NCBI RefSeq assembly: GCF_024585265.1
Contig: NZ_CP036533.1
Span: 1,302,001-1,366,000, forward strand
DNA: 64,000 nt
Direction: 5' to 3'
DNA from: Bradyrhizobium sp. WBAH42
Lineage (GTDB): Bacteria; Pseudomonadota; Alphaproteobacteria; Rhizobiales; Xanthobacteraceae
The notes beneath the pieces were generated by a model. That model did no database searches, was not told the DNA's origin, and was given only the letters and a program-made list of their open reading frames with translations. Position numbers and translations under genes: made by a program. Below are positions 8,854 to 17,698 of this stretch, piece by piece (position 1 is the stretch's first letter; each line of letters begins with the position of its first letter).

Positions 8854-9348
8854 ATGAGCCTCGCAAAGCCGGCATTCCCCGCGCCCGACCATGATCACGG
8901 CCGCTGCACTGCGGACGCGCTCGCGCATGCCGAGGTGGTCTGCGAGCAGCGCGCGCAGAAATTCACGCCGATCCGCCGTCAGGTACTGGGTGCTTTGCTC
9001 GCCAGTCACCGCCCGCTCGGGGCCTACGAGATCATCGACGAGCTCGCCAAGTCCATGGCGCGGCCGGCGCCGATCACGGTCTATCGCGCGCTCGATTTCC
9101 TGATGGCCAACGGCCTCGTGCACCGCATCGAGAGCCGCAACGCCTATCTTGCCTGCGCCGCCCACGACCACGATTCGACCTCGGCGGTGGCGTTCCTGAT
9201 CTGCGAGCGCTGCGGCCTGGTCGGTGAGATCTCCTCGGCGTCCTTCGCCAAGGACCTCAACGCCGCCGCGCGCAGCTCAGGCTTCGCACCAAAGCTGTCT
9301 GTGGTGGAGATCACGGGCGTCTGCACGCATTGTCAGAAAATGTCTTGA
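8854..9348 (+). CDS. zur: Fur-family regulator, Zur-like
   Basis: Metal-dependent repressor; the zinc-uptake type is the best fit. 164 aa from the ATG at 8854 (ATG at 8836 is an alternative; further upstream in-frame starts lie in the promoter). The winged-helix N-terminal part contains FTPIRRQVLGALLASHRPLGAYEI; the dimer domain carries two CxxC pairs (Cys117/Cys120 in CERC and Cys157/Cys160 in CTHC), the structural zinc site, and a HDHD cluster near residues 104-107. The histidine-rich N-terminus (PDHDHGR) and the CTHC tail are typical of Zur. No zinc-transport genes are in the window, so the zinc assignment rests on sequence features only. Confidence 0.75.
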   Translation: MSLAKPAFPAPDHDHGRCTADALAHAEVVCEQRAQKFTPIRRQVLGALLASHRPLGAYEIIDELAKSMARPAPITVYRALDFLMANGLVHRIESRNAYLACAAHDHDSTSAVAFLICERCGLVGEISSASFAKDLNAAARSSGFAPKLSVVEITGVCTHCQKMS

Positions 9349-9384
9349 AGCAACAACGGCGCAAAGCCGGATTTTTGGGAAGAA

Positions 9385-10338
9385 ATGTCCGCACCTCAAG
9401 CCATACCGTCCGCCGGCCGTCCCCTCAGTGCCGGCGCCATCGCCCTGATGCTCATGCTGTGCCTGACCTGGGGATTCAACCAGATCGCGGTGAAGCTGGT
9501 GCTGCCGGACATTCCGCCCATGCTCCAGGCCACCATCCGCTCGATGGGCGCGCTGCCGGTGCTGTTCCTGATCGGCACCTTTCGTGGCGTCAATTTCTTC
9601 GAACGTGACGGCACCTGGAAGCCGGGTCTGATCGCCGGGTTGATGTTCGGTATCGAATTCGTGCTGATCTTCCAGGGGCTGCGTCTCACCTCCGCCTCGC
9701 GCGCGGTGGTGTTCCTCTACACGGCGCCGTTCTTCGTTGCGCTCGGCTCCTACCAGGTGCTCGGCGAGCGTCTCGGCGGCTCGCAATGGCTGGGCCTTGC
9801 CATCAGCTTTGCCGGCGTGGCGTTTGCCATCGGCGTGCCCCAGCCCAATGTCGATTCGCATGTTCTGCTCGGCGACCTCATGATCGTCGGGGGCGCCGCG
9901 CTGTGGGCCGCGACGACGCTGGTTGCCAAGGGCACGCGGCTGCGCTTCGCCGCGCCCGAGAAGGCGCTGGGCTATCAGGTCGCGACCTCGATCCCGATCC
10001 TGGGGCTGGCGGCCTGGCTGTTCGGCGAATCCATCACGCACACTCCGTCGCCGCTCTCGCTCGGCCTGATGGCGTTCCAGGCGATCTGGGTGGTGGGAAC
10101 CACGTTCACGCTTTGGTTCGCGCTGGTGAAGGCCTATTCGGCCAGCAAATTGTCCGCTTTTACCTTCATCACCCCTTTGTTTGGCGTGGTGGGTAGCTAT
10201 TTCATCATGCACGACACCCTCAGCCTGACATTCGGGGCCGCAGCGGTCCTTGTAATTGCTGGGCTTTTTCTGGTTAACCGTCCCAGCTCATCAGCTGCGG
10301 CGCCGCGCGATGCATTGCTGAACGTCACCAAAACCTGA
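9385..10338 (+). CDS. DMT-superfamily EamA transporter
   Basis: 317-aa inner-membrane protein with about ten hydrophobic segments arranged as two EamA repeats ([19 protein letters not shown] opens the first, [20 protein letters not shown] the second). Family members export metabolites such as amino acids or other small compounds; the substrate cannot be read from sequence. It starts 36 bp after the Fur-family gene behind a GGGAAGAA ribosome site and is followed 13 bp later by ispG on the same strand, so the three may be partly co-transcribed. Confidence 0.9.
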   Translation: MSAPQAIPSAGRPLSAGAIALMLMLCLTWGFNQIAVKLVLPDIPPMLQATIRSMGALPVLFLIGTFRGVNFFERDGTWKPGLIAGLMFGIEFVLIFQGLRLTSASRAVVFLYTAPFFVALGSYQVLGERLGGSQWLGLAISFAGVAFAIGVPQPNVDSHVLLGDLMIVGGAALWAATTLVAKGTRLRFAAPEKALGYQVATSIPILGLAAWLFGESITHTPSPLSLGLMAFQAIWVVGTTFTLWFALVKAYSASKLSAFTFITPLFGVVGSYFIMHDTLSLTFGAAAVLVIAGLFLVNRPSSSAAAPRDALLNVTKT

Positions 10339-10351
10339 TATTTGGACCGCC

Positions 10352-11635
10352 ATGAACAAGCTCGAAAACCCTCTCGATTCAGACATTGCGGGCCCGGCGC
10401 CCCGGCATCGGACCACCCAGGTCAAGGTCGGCAACGTCGCCGTCGGCGGCGGTGCACCGATCGTCGTGCAGTCGATGACCAACACCGACACCGCCGATAT
10501 CGACGGCACCATCGCCCAGGTCGCCGCGCTGGCGCGCGCCGGCTCCGAAATGGTCCGCATCACCGTGGACCGCGAGGAGGCCGCGGCCGCCGTTCCGCAC
10601 ATCCGCGACGGCCTCGCCAAGCGCGGCATCACGACGCCCCTGATCGGTGACTTCCATTATATCGGCCACAAGCTGCTCGCGGCCTATCCGGCCTGTGCCG
10701 AGGCGCTGGCCAAATACCGCATCAATCCCGGCAATGTCGGCTTCAAGGACAAGCGCGACACCCAGTTCGCCGACATCATCGAGATCGCGAACAAGAACAA
10801 CAAGCCGGTGCGCATCGGCGCCAATTGGGGCTCGCTCGACCAGGAGCTTTTGACCAAGCTGATGGACGAGAATGCGGCCTCGCCCAACCCGCGCGACGTG
10901 CGCGCGGTGACGCGCGAGGCCATGGTGCAGTCGGCGCTGCTCTCGGCCGCGCGCGCCGAAGAGCTCGGCATGCCCAAGGACCGCATCATCCTCTCGGCGA
11001 AGGTCTCGGCGGTGCAGGATCTGATCGCGGTCTACCAGGATCTTGCGGCGCGTTCGGACTACGCCATCCATCTCGGTCTCACCGAAGCCGGCATGGGCTC
11101 GAAGGGCATCGTCGCCTCCTCGGCCGCGCTCGGCATCCTGTTGCAGCAGGGCATCGGCGACACCATCCGCATCTCGCTGACGCCCGAGCCCGGCGGCGAC
11201 CGTACCCGCGAGGTGCAGGTTGGCCAGGAGCTCTTGCAGACCATGGGCTTCCGCACCTTCGTGCCGCTGGTTGCAGCCTGCCCCGGCTGCGGCCGCACCA
11301 CCTCGACCACGTTCCAGGAGCTGGCCCGTTCGATCCAGGATTTCATCCGCGACGAGATGCCGACCTGGAAGACGAAATACCCTGGTGTCGAGGAGCTCAA
11401 CGTCGCGGTGATGGGCTGCATCGTCAACGGCCCCGGCGAATCCAAGCACGCCAATATCGGCATCTCGCTGCCGGGCACCGGCGAAGCGCCGGCCGCGCCC
11501 GTCTTCGTCGACGGCAAGAAGTTCCGCACGCTGCGCGGCCCGACCATCTCCGCCGACTTCAAGGCGCTGGTGATCGACTACATCGACCAGCGCTACGGCC
11601 AGGGCGCCAAGGTGCCGGTATCAGCGGCGGAGTAG
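10352..11635 (+). CDS. ispG: 4-hydroxy-3-methylbut-2-enyl diphosphate synthase (flavodoxin/ferredoxin type)
   Basis: Penultimate enzyme of the MEP isoprenoid pathway: reductive dehydration of methylerythritol cyclodiphosphate to HMBPP using a [4Fe-4S] cluster. 427 aa, the usual bacterial length. N-terminal TIM-barrel segments ([23 protein letters not shown]) and the C-terminal cluster-binding segments CPGCGRTT and GCIVNGPGE with the three cysteines and the conserved Glu are all present. The stop at 11635 is followed by a long perfect palindrome that could end the transcript. ispA, further down the isoprenoid route, lies at 20234-21157. Confidence 0.97.
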   Translation: MNKLENPLDSDIAGPAPRHRTTQVKVGNVAVGGGAPIVVQSMTNTDTADIDGTIAQVAALARAGSEMVRITVDREEAAAAVPHIRDGLAKRGITTPLIGDFHYIGHKLLAAYPACAEALAKYRINPGNVGFKDKRDTQFADIIEIANKNNKPVRIGANWGSLDQELLTKLMDENAASPNPRDVRAVTREAMVQSALLSAARAEELGMPKDRIILSAKVSAVQDLIAVYQDLAARSDYAIHLGLTEAGMGSKGIVASSAALGILLQQGIGDTIRISLTPEPGGDRTREVQVGQELLQTMGFRTFVPLVAACPGCGRTTSTTFQELARSIQDFIRDEMPTWKTKYPGVEELNVAVMGCIVNGPGESKHANIGISLPGTGEAPAAPVFVDGKKFRTLRGPTISADFKALVIDYIDQRYGQGAKVPVSAAE

Positions 11636-11664
11636 TTTTACTCCGCTCGCGCCGCATACTCGCT

Positions 11665-11815
11665 GTCGTCCCCGCCTAGTGCGCAATTGCGCACTAGGCG
11701 GGGACCCATAACCACAGGGAGTGGTTATGGCGCGGGCTAGTTGGTACGAATTTTCGCCAAACCAAATCCTGTGGTTATGGGTTCCGGGCTCGCGCTCCGC
11801 GCGCCCCGGGACGAC
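11665..11815. repeat. Palindromic element with terminal inverted repeats, family A, copy 1
   Basis: A 151-bp element bounded by GTCGTCCC and GGGACGAC. The inner part has CCCATAACCACAGGGAGTGG near the left and CCTGTGGTTATGGGT near the right, so the whole can fold on itself. The same termini and inner blocks occur at 41151-41300. It has no coding capacity and is MITE-like in form. It occupies most of the gap between ispG and the TauD-like gene. Confidence 0.85.
11668..11705. terminator. 38-bp perfect palindrome, candidate factor-independent stop of ispG
   Basis: The left arm begins GTCCCCGCCTAGTGCGCAA and the right arm is its exact reverse complement with no spacer. It lies 33 bp after the ispG stop within repeat A1. 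There is no T-run, so classical intrinsic termination is uncertain; it could also be an mRNA-stabilising hairpin. Copy A2 has a different, shorter dyad at the same place. Confidence 0.5.
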
Positions 11816-11895
11816 GGCTGCATTTGCGGTGCAGATTGCGTATCTGTCACCGCGCGTTACGATGTCTTCAATCAACAATGATCGGGAGACACGCC

Positions 11896-12792
11896 ATGAG
11901 CTCACTCGCCGGCAAGCAGGGCCCGCGCTATCGCCACATGGCCGAAGACGGCGCGCCCTACGAGACCATCGCCGTCGAAAAGCTCACACCCATCATCGGC
12001 GCGGAAATCTCGGGCGTCGATATCGGCAAGCTCGTCTCGGACGATGCCCGTTCCAATCAACAGATGGACGAGATCCACCGCGCGCTCGCCGAAAACCTCG
12101 TCATCTTCTTCCGCGACCAGCACATCACGCCGCAGCAGCATCTCGCGTTCGGCCGCAAGTTCGGCGAGCTGCATTTTCATCCCGCAGCTCCGCACGAGGA
12201 CGAAGACCCCGCCTTGATGAAGATCTATGCGGACAAGAACTCGCCGCGGGCGAACGGCGAGGGCTGGCACTCCGACGTCTCCTGCGATCTCGAGCCGCCG
12301 ATGGGCTCGATCCTCTACATCAAGCAATGCCCGCCGCGCGGCGGCGACACGCTGTTCGCCAACATGTACGCGGCCTATGAGGCGCTGTCGGAGCGCATGA
12401 AGACCTATCTCGACGGCTTGACGGCGCTGCACGATGGCGAGCCGATCTATCGCGGGCTCTACGCCAATTATGGCGTCGCCGATCGCCCCTCTTATCCCCA
12501 TGCCGAGCATCCCGTCGTGCGCACCCATCCGGTCACCGGCAGGAAAGCGCTTTACGTCAACCGCGGCTTCACCCGCCACATCAGCGGCATCCCGCGCGAC
12601 GAGAGCGATGCGATGCTGGCCTATCTCTACCAGCACGCCGAAAACCCGCTGTTCCAGTGCCGCTTCCGCTGGACCGAGAACGCCATCGCCTTCTGGGACA
12701 ACCGCTGCACCCAGCACCGCGCGATGTGGGACTACTGGCCGCACACACGCTCCGGCACGCGTGTGACGGTGAAGGGGGAGCGGCCGGTGTAG
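11896..12792 (+). CDS. TauD/TfdA-family 2-oxoglutarate-dependent dioxygenase
   Basis: Fe(II)/2-oxoglutarate oxygenase that hydroxylates, and often thereby cleaves, a sulfonate, phenoxyacetate or similar substrate. 298 aa. The facial triad is His125 and Asp127 (WHSDVSC) and His274 (TQHRAMWDY); an arginine for 2-oxoglutarate follows at 285 or 289 (RSGTR). The ATG at 11896 has a GGGAG ribosome site; the frame upstream to 11824 has no good site. The substrate cannot be called: it is monocistronic, with repeats on both sides and no sulfonate transporter nearby. Confidence 0.9.
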   Translation: MSSLAGKQGPRYRHMAEDGAPYETIAVEKLTPIIGAEISGVDIGKLVSDDARSNQQMDEIHRALAENLVIFFRDQHITPQQHLAFGRKFGELHFHPAAPHEDEDPALMKIYADKNSPRANGEGWHSDVSCDLEPPMGSILYIKQCPPRGGDTLFANMYAAYEALSERMKTYLDGLTALHDGEPIYRGLYANYGVADRPSYPHAEHPVVRTHPVTGRKALYVNRGFTRHISGIPRDESDAMLAYLYQHAENPLFQCRFRWTENAIAFWDNRCTQHRAMWDYWPHTRSGTRVTVKGERPV

Positions 12793-12802
12793 GAACGGTG
12801 CC

Positions 12803-12897
12803 GTAGGGTGGACAAAGCGAAGCGTGCCCACCATCTCGGCCGCACGCAACACGATGGTGGGCACGGCGCGCGAAGAGCGCTCCTTTGCCCACCCTAC
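12803..12897. repeat. Palindromic extragenic repeat, family C, copy 1
   Basis: A 95-bp imperfect palindrome: GTAGGGTGGACAAAGCGAAG at the left and CTTTGCCCACCCTAC at the right, with CGTGCCCACCAT / ATGGTGGGCACG as inner arms. It begins 11 bp after the TauD-like stop and matches 25326-25415 closely. Confidence 0.85.
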
Positions 12898-13000
12898 GAA
12901 GCCGTTCTTGCGTTGACGTCTTTCCACTCCCGCGCCAATCTTCCCGAAAACAAATTGTGGGCTCGTTGATCGCCCGCGGATCACGGCAGCGGAGCAGCGC

Positions 13001-13813
13001 TTGGGGCAATTGCGGAGCATCATCGCCGGGCTGGTCGCGTCGATCCTGCTGTCGTCGCTCGCCCTTGTCGATGCCGGCGACGCCGCGGCCGCGCGAAAGA
13101 TTGCAAGACCCAGGCCGAGGCCGTCGCCGCCGGCCAGATGTGAGACGCCCAAATTCCGGATCGTCGTGGACGTCGGCCACACGCCGGACTCCTACGGTGC
13201 GTTGAGCGCGCGCAATGATCCAGAGTTCGGCTTCAACTTCCGCCTCGCACGGCTCATCGCGGCCAAGCTCAAATCCGAGGGCTTTGCCGCAACCCGCCTG
13301 CTCGTCACGGATGGCAAGGCACGGCCGAGCCTGTTCAAGCGCGTCGGTGCCGCGAACGAAGGCCGCGCCGATCTGTTCCTGTCGGTCCATCATGATTCGG
13401 TGCCGGACAAGCTGCTCGAGACCTGGGAATTCGACGGCGCAAGGAGCTATTTCAGCGATCGGTTTTCCGGCCACTCGCTGTTCGTGTCGCAGCAGAATCC
13501 GCACTTTGCCACCAGCCTGATGCTGGCCCGGATGATCGGCCGGCAATTGAAGGAGCAGGGCCTGCACTATGCCAGCCAGTACACCCTGCCGGTGATGGGC
13601 CGGTACCGGCGCCAGCTGCTCGACAAGGATGTCGGCGTCTACCGCTATGACGGGCTCGTCGTGCTGTCGCGCACGCACAGCGCCGCCGTGCTGCTCGAGG
13701 CCGGCTCGATCATCAATCGCGACGAGGAAATGGAGATGAACTCGCCGGAGCGGCAGGAGGCCGTCGCGGGCGCCGTTGCGGCTGCGATGAGGGAGTTTTG
13801 CGGGAGACGGTAG
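13001..13813 (+). CDS. Secreted N-acetylmuramoyl-L-alanine amidase (Amidase_3)
   Basis: Zinc amidase cutting the stem peptide from peptidoglycan glycan strands in the periplasm. 270 aa with a TTG start at 13001 behind a GGAG site; the N-terminus is a signal peptide (hydrophobic stretch about residues 7-23) and a proline/arginine-rich linker (RPRPRPSPPAR). Amidase_3 hallmarks: VVDVGH (zinc His), a glutamate in EFGFNFRLA, SVHHDS (zinc His) and the catalytic glutamate in LLEAGSIIN. There is no AMIN domain, so it is a short version. It could act in cell separation or cell-wall turnover. Confidence 0.9.
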   Translation: MGQLRSIIAGLVASILLSSLALVDAGDAAAARKIARPRPRPSPPARCETPKFRIVVDVGHTPDSYGALSARNDPEFGFNFRLARLIAAKLKSEGFAATRLLVTDGKARPSLFKRVGAANEGRADLFLSVHHDSVPDKLLETWEFDGARSYFSDRFSGHSLFVSQQNPHFATSLMLARMIGRQLKEQGLHYASQYTLPVMGRYRRQLLDKDVGVYRYDGLVVLSRTHSAAVLLEAGSIINRDEEMEMNSPERQEAVAGAVAAAMREFCGRR

Positions 13814-13836
13814 TCAGCTCAGGTGCTTCAACGCCC

Positions 13837-13917
13837 CGTCATTGCGAGCGCAACGAAGCAATACAGACTCTTTTTCCGCAGAGGCAGTCTGGATTGCTTC
13901 GCCGCGCTCGCAATGAC
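13837..13917. repeat. Palindromic extragenic repeat, family B, copy 1
   Basis: 81 bp; CGTCATTGCGAGCG at the left and CGCTCGCAATGAC at the right, inner arms GAAGCAATACAGACT / AGTCTGGATTGCTTC. It fills the gap between the convergent amidase and antiporter genes and would form a strong hairpin in both transcripts. Four more copies are listed in this window. Confidence 0.88.
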
Positions 13918-13922
13918 AAAGG

Positions 13923-15530
13923 CTACAGCGGCCCGCCCCGATATTCCCTGTTCGCCAGGCTCGCCTCCTCCAGGTCCAGATCGCGCTCGATCCGCCGCCG
14001 CGTCTCGTCGGTGATCTGGCCGTCGCGCAGCAGGTTGTGGATGAATTTGCGCTCGGCGGCGATCAGGTCGCGGGTCAGAGCGGTGCCGGCGGCGGAGATG
14101 TCGTGGTGGTTGGGATCGAGCGAATCCGGGAGCTGGTTGACGCGGATGTCGTGACGGGCGCGCAGCAGCCGCATCACCTCGTCGGAAATGTCCTTTTCCG
14201 CGGTGAGCGCGTCGAGTGATTTCAGCGCGGACTCCAGCGCCTGACGGCGCGCGGCGATCTCGGCTTCGTGCTCGGCGGCATGCTCGTGACGACCGGCCTC
14301 GGCGACGCCGAGCCAACGCACGATCGGCGGCAGCGTCAGGCCGACGCCGATCAGCGTCACGAAGATGACACCGAAGGCGACGAACAGGATCAGGTCGCGA
14401 TACGGAAACGCCTCGCCATCCGGCAGCGCGAACGGCAGCGCCAGCGCGGCGGCCAGCGACACTGCGCCGCGTACGCCGGTGAAAGCGAGCACGAACGGCC
14501 ATTGCCATGGCGGCGACGGATCGCGCTCGCGGAGCGACCTGGACAGCATCCGCGGCAGATAGGTCGCGGGATAGAGCCAGGCAAAACGCGCGATCACGAC
14601 GATCACAAGGACCACGGCGGTTGCGATGAGAATGTCGTCGAGCGGAAAAGTCTTCGATTTCTCGTAGAGGGCGCGCATCTGGAAGCCGGTGAGCAGGAAC
14701 AGCATGCCCTCGATCAGGTAGATCACGAGATCCCAGAAGAAGATGCCTTGCAGGCGCGTCGCCGAGGAGATCAGCAACGGGCCGTTCCAGCTGACATAGA
14801 GCCCGCAGGCGACGGTTGCGATCACGCCGGAGCCGCCGACGTGCTCGGGCAGCCAGTACGAGACATAGGGCGTAATCAGCGACAGCGTCAGCTCGACCTG
14901 CGGATCCCCGGACCATTTGCGGAAGCGAAGGGACAGCCAGCCGACGCCGATGCCGAAGGCGATCTCGCCGGCGACGATGAGGAGGAACTCGCCGGCCGCG
15001 AGCGGCAGCGAGAAATGTCCGACCATGATGGCCGCAAGCGCGAAGCGGTAGAGGATCAGCGCGGTGGCGTCGTTGGCGAGACCTTCGCCTTCGAGCACGA
15101 CCAGGATACGGCGCGGCATGTTCAGCCGGCGCGCGATCGCGAGCGGCGCCACCACGTCGGGCGGCGCGACGATGGCCCCGAGCAGGAAGCCGACGGTCCA
15201 GGGCAGACCGATCATGTAGTGCGTGGCGGCCGCCACCATCGCCGTGGTGAAGATCACCGCGCCGACCGCGAGCAGCACGATCGGACGCAGGTTCTTCTTG
15301 AATTCGCGCCAGCTCATCGCGACGCTGGCCGAGTAGATCAGTGGTGGCAGCACCACCAGCAGCACCAGCTCCGGCGGCAGCTCCACCGACGGCATGCCCG
15401 GCACGAAAGCGAGACCCACGCCTGCCAGCATCAGGAGGATGGCAGGGGCGACGTTGAAGCGTCGTGCGGCCAGTGCCACGCCTGCCAGCACGGCCAGCAG
15501 GATGAGAAAGATTTGAAACTTCGCTTCCAT
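13923..15530 (-). CDS. Na+/H+ antiporter, CPA1 family
   Basis: Cation/proton exchanger of the inner membrane. 535 aa: about 12 hydrophobic segments in residues 1-400 followed by a soluble tail of about 130 residues. Conserved CPA1 segments are visible (GAIVAPPDVVAPLAIARRL; EGEGLANDATALILYRFAL, which contains the ND pair of the ion site; FTGVRGAVSLAAALALP). It probably serves pH and Na+ homeostasis. Its start lies 47 bp after the beta-lactamase gene on the same strand, so the two may share a transcript. Confidence 0.93.
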   Translation of the reverse strand: MEAKFQIFLILLAVLAGVALAARRFNVAPAILLMLAGVGLAFVPGMPSVELPPELVLLVVLPPLIYSASVAMSWREFKKNLRPIVLLAVGAVIFTTAMVAAATHYMIGLPWTVGFLLGAIVAPPDVVAPLAIARRLNMPRRILVVLEGEGLANDATALILYRFALAAIMVGHFSLPLAAGEFLLIVAGEIAFGIGVGWLSLRFRKWSGDPQVELTLSLITPYVSYWLPEHVGGSGVIATVACGLYVSWNGPLLISSATRLQGIFFWDLVIYLIEGMLFLLTGFQMRALYEKSKTFPLDDILIATAVVLVIVVIARFAWLYPATYLPRMLSRSLRERDPSPPWQWPFVLAFTGVRGAVSLAAALALPFALPDGEAFPYRDLILFVAFGVIFVTLIGVGLTLPPIVRWLGVAEAGRHEHAAEHEAEIAARRQALESALKSLDALTAEKDISDEVMRLLRARHDIRVNQLPDSLDPNHHDISAAGTALTRDLIAAERKFIHNLLRDGQITDETRRRIERDLDLEEASLANREYRGGPL

Positions 15531-15577
15531 GATGGGCCTGTCTTGACCCGGAAGCGACGGCTACGTCAATGCGCGGC

Positions 15578-16435
15578 TCACGCCAGCCGCTCGGCCACCA
15601 TCCGTCCAATCTGCGCGAACACTGCGGCGATCTGCGCCGCGCTCGGCGCACCGCCCTGAGTATAGGCCGCGATCAGGATCGGCGTGTCCGGCTTCGGCCA
15701 GGCGACAGCGATATCGCCCGAGGCGTCCTTGCCGTTGTTGCCGGTCTTATCGCCGATCTTCCAGGCTGCGGGGAGTCCGCCACGCAGCCGGTTTGCACCG
15801 GTCTTGCAGTTCACCATCCATTCGGTGAGCAGGGCACGCGAGGCCGGCGACAGTGCCTCGCCCGTGACCAGCCGCCGCAAATTTCCCGCCATCGCCGCCG
15901 GCGTCGTGGTGTCCCGGGGATCGCCGGGCTGCGAGCGGTTGAGCTCGGGCTCGTTGTGGTCGAGCCGCGAGGTGGCATCGCCGAGCGACCGCCAGAATGC
16001 GGTCAGCGCGGCGGGGCCGCCGATCCGCGCCAGCAGCAGATTGGCGCAGGTGTTGTCGCTGAGCTCGACGATGGCCTTGCACATCTCACCGACCGACATC
16101 TTGCCGGCCGCGAGATTTTCCCGCGCCACCGGTGCGTATTCCAGCAGATCCGCCTGGCCATAAGGGATCATGGCTGCGAGCTGCTCCTCGCCGCGATCGA
16201 CCCGCGCCAGAACGTTAGCTGCGAGCGACGCCTTGAACGTCGAGCACATTACGAACCGTTCGTCGGCGCGCCAGGCGAGCTTTGCGCCGGTCGCGAGATT
16301 TTCGGCATAGACGCCGATCCGCCCGCCGCTCTCGCGTTCATAGGCTTCGAATTCCGGCACTGCCTCCGCGGCCAGCACGGGAGAGGCGGCCATCCAGCAG
16401 AGCGAGGCGAGCAGGGAACGGCGATCGAGCAGCAT
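15578..16435 (-). CDS. bla: Class A beta-lactamase
   Basis: Periplasmic serine beta-lactamase that hydrolyses beta-lactams by an acyl-enzyme route. 285 aa from the ATG at 16435, which begins a classic signal peptide (MLLDRRSLLASLCWMAASP, cleavage after LAA). The longer frame runs into a repeat and is rejected. Active-site motifs are complete: Ser65-x-x-Lys68 (STFK), Ser126-Asp127-Asn128, EPELN (omega-loop Glu) and KTG. A Cys precedes the active serine, as in several carbapenemases, but the position after KTG that would pair with it is Asn, so no spectrum is inferred. It precedes the antiporter gene. Confidence 0.94.
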   Translation of the reverse strand: MLLDRRSLLASLCWMAASPVLAAEAVPEFEAYERESGGRIGVYAENLATGAKLAWRADERFVMCSTFKASLAANVLARVDRGEEQLAAMIPYGQADLLEYAPVARENLAAGKMSVGEMCKAIVELSDNTCANLLLARIGGPAALTAFWRSLGDATSRLDHNEPELNRSQPGDPRDTTTPAAMAGNLRRLVTGEALSPASRALLTEWMVNCKTGANRLRGGLPAAWKIGDKTGNNGKDASGDIAVAWPKPDTPILIAAYTQGGAPSAAQIAAVFAQIGRMVAERLA

Positions 16436-16490
16436 GAGGATATTCCAGGCGAGTGGGGATGGGAGATGTAGCGGGCGCTGCATCCCGTCA

Positions 16491-16568
16491 TCATTGCGAG
16501 CGCAGCGAAGCAATCCAGACTGTCTCCGCGGAAGGATTCTGGATTGCTTCGCTGCGCTCGCAATGACG
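16491..16568. repeat. Palindromic extragenic repeat, family B, copy 2
   Basis: TCATTGCGAGCGCAGCGAAG opens it and CGCTGCGCTCGCAATGACG closes it, with inner CAATCCAGACT / ATTCTGGATTG. It lies in the 204-bp gap between the beta-lactamase and the NTF2-like gene, upstream of the beta-lactamase start. Confidence 0.88.
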
Positions 16569-16639
16569 GAGAATTGGATAGCGAGTGCGTCCGATTTCGG
16601 GCAGCGGAAGGTTTTGCCCATCACTCCCGCAGGTCATAC

Positions 16640-16993
16640 CTACGACTTCGACACGATCTGCCAGCCGTCGGCGAGCTTCATCGCCACCAGATAATCGGTG
16701 AAGTAGCGCGGCGGCAGCTGGCAGCGCACCTTGATGAAGGCGGTCTTGTCGTCCGAACGGTCGATGGTGACGATGAAGTCCTCGCGCGGCTTGCCTTCGG
16801 CCTTCGCCGAGGCGCGCTTGCGCACGCGGTCGAGCCAGTCCGGCACGGTCAGAACCTGGAGCTCGCCTTTCTCCACCCAGCGCAGATCGGCGGAGAGATG
16901 GAAGATGGCGCCGAGCTTGTCGGCGTTGCCCTCGTAAAGTCCGTCAAAATAGGATTGCACGACGGCTTCGACGCTCGACCGGTCCTGGCTCAT
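16640..16993 (-). CDS. NTF2-like protein (putative lumazine-binding/SnoaL-like family)
   Basis: 117-aa soluble protein with the cone-shaped NTF2-like pattern: helix-rich start (VEAVVQSYFDGLYEGNADKL), then strands including FIVTIDRSDDKTAFIKVRC and the C-terminal YLVAMKLADGWQIVSK that is typical of this family. The ATG at 16993 has a GGA ribosome site nearby; a start at 17044 is unlikely. No catalytic residues can be assigned; many members are ligand-binding or of unknown role. It is divergent from the GFA-family gene, with about 94 bp between starts. Confidence 0.8.
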   Translation of the reverse strand: MSQDRSSVEAVVQSYFDGLYEGNADKLGAIFHLSADLRWVEKGELQVLTVPDWLDRVRKRASAKAEGKPREDFIVTIDRSDDKTAFIKVRCQLPPRYFTDYLVAMKLADGWQIVSKS

Positions 16994-17087
16994 GGATCGT
17001 TCCTTTGCATGATGGCTTCGGGCCAACTTAGTCATACATGTCAAAATGCGCTATGGGTGTGTCAGCGATTTGCGCGAAGGCGTCACG

Positions 17088-17516
17088 ATGACAGAATCAG
17101 AAAATTCGAACGCTCGCATCCTTGTCGGCGAATGCTATTGCCGCGCCGTGCGCTTCGAGGTGGCCGATGCATTTTCCTATGCGATGAACTGCCACTGCTC
17201 GAACTGCCGACGCACCACGGGTGCCGCCTTCAAGCCGTTCGCCGGCATCCGGCAGGACAGGCTTCGCATTGTCAGGGGTGGCGACCTGCGGCTGATTGTC
17301 GGCGACGACACCACCCACGACGCGCATTGTGGCCGCTGCGGCTCGCTGCTCTATTCCCGGGTCCGAGAGGGACAGTGGGTCCATGTCGCCATGGGAACCC
17401 TGGTCGATGCCCCCTCGATCCGGCCGAGCGCCCATATTTTCGTCGGCTCGAAGGCGCCCTGGCATGAAATTACGGACGATCTGCCGCAATATCGGGAACA
17501 CATCGGGGTTGTCTGA
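17088..17516 (+). CDS. GFA-family zinc protein (CENP-V/GFA fold)
   Basis: 142-aa protein of the GFA family, named after a glutathione-dependent formaldehyde-activating enzyme; most members have no proven reaction. Zinc-ligand cysteines appear in the expected order: CYC near the N-terminus, CHCSNC (then RRTTGAAF), and CGRCGSLLYSR. The ATG at 17088 has GAAGG upstream and is preferred to the in-frame ATG at 17046, which would overlap the divergent promoter. Confidence 0.88.
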   Translation: MTESENSNARILVGECYCRAVRFEVADAFSYAMNCHCSNCRRTTGAAFKPFAGIRQDRLRIVRGGDLRLIVGDDTTHDAHCGRCGSLLYSRVREGQWVHVAMGTLVDAPSIRPSAHIFVGSKAPWHEITDDLPQYREHIGVV

Positions 17517-17698
17517 CGAAACCCGGCCCGCACCGCCGTTCGTCGGCGAACCGCGACAGCGCTGGCGCGACAAACAAAAGAGGGCGTCCGGCCTGTCGTC
17601 GGGGTCCCGTTCGTGACCTCCATCACAAGCGCCGGCGCTGGATGTTGCTAAAGCGGTCCCAAAGGGCCTGATGGCCCGGAACTATCGGAAGTCGTGTC

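Noticed and set aside
15578..16624. 348-residue version of the beta-lactamase
   Set aside because: Its first 63 residues are translated from a family B repeat; the ATG at 16435 begins a normal signal peptide.
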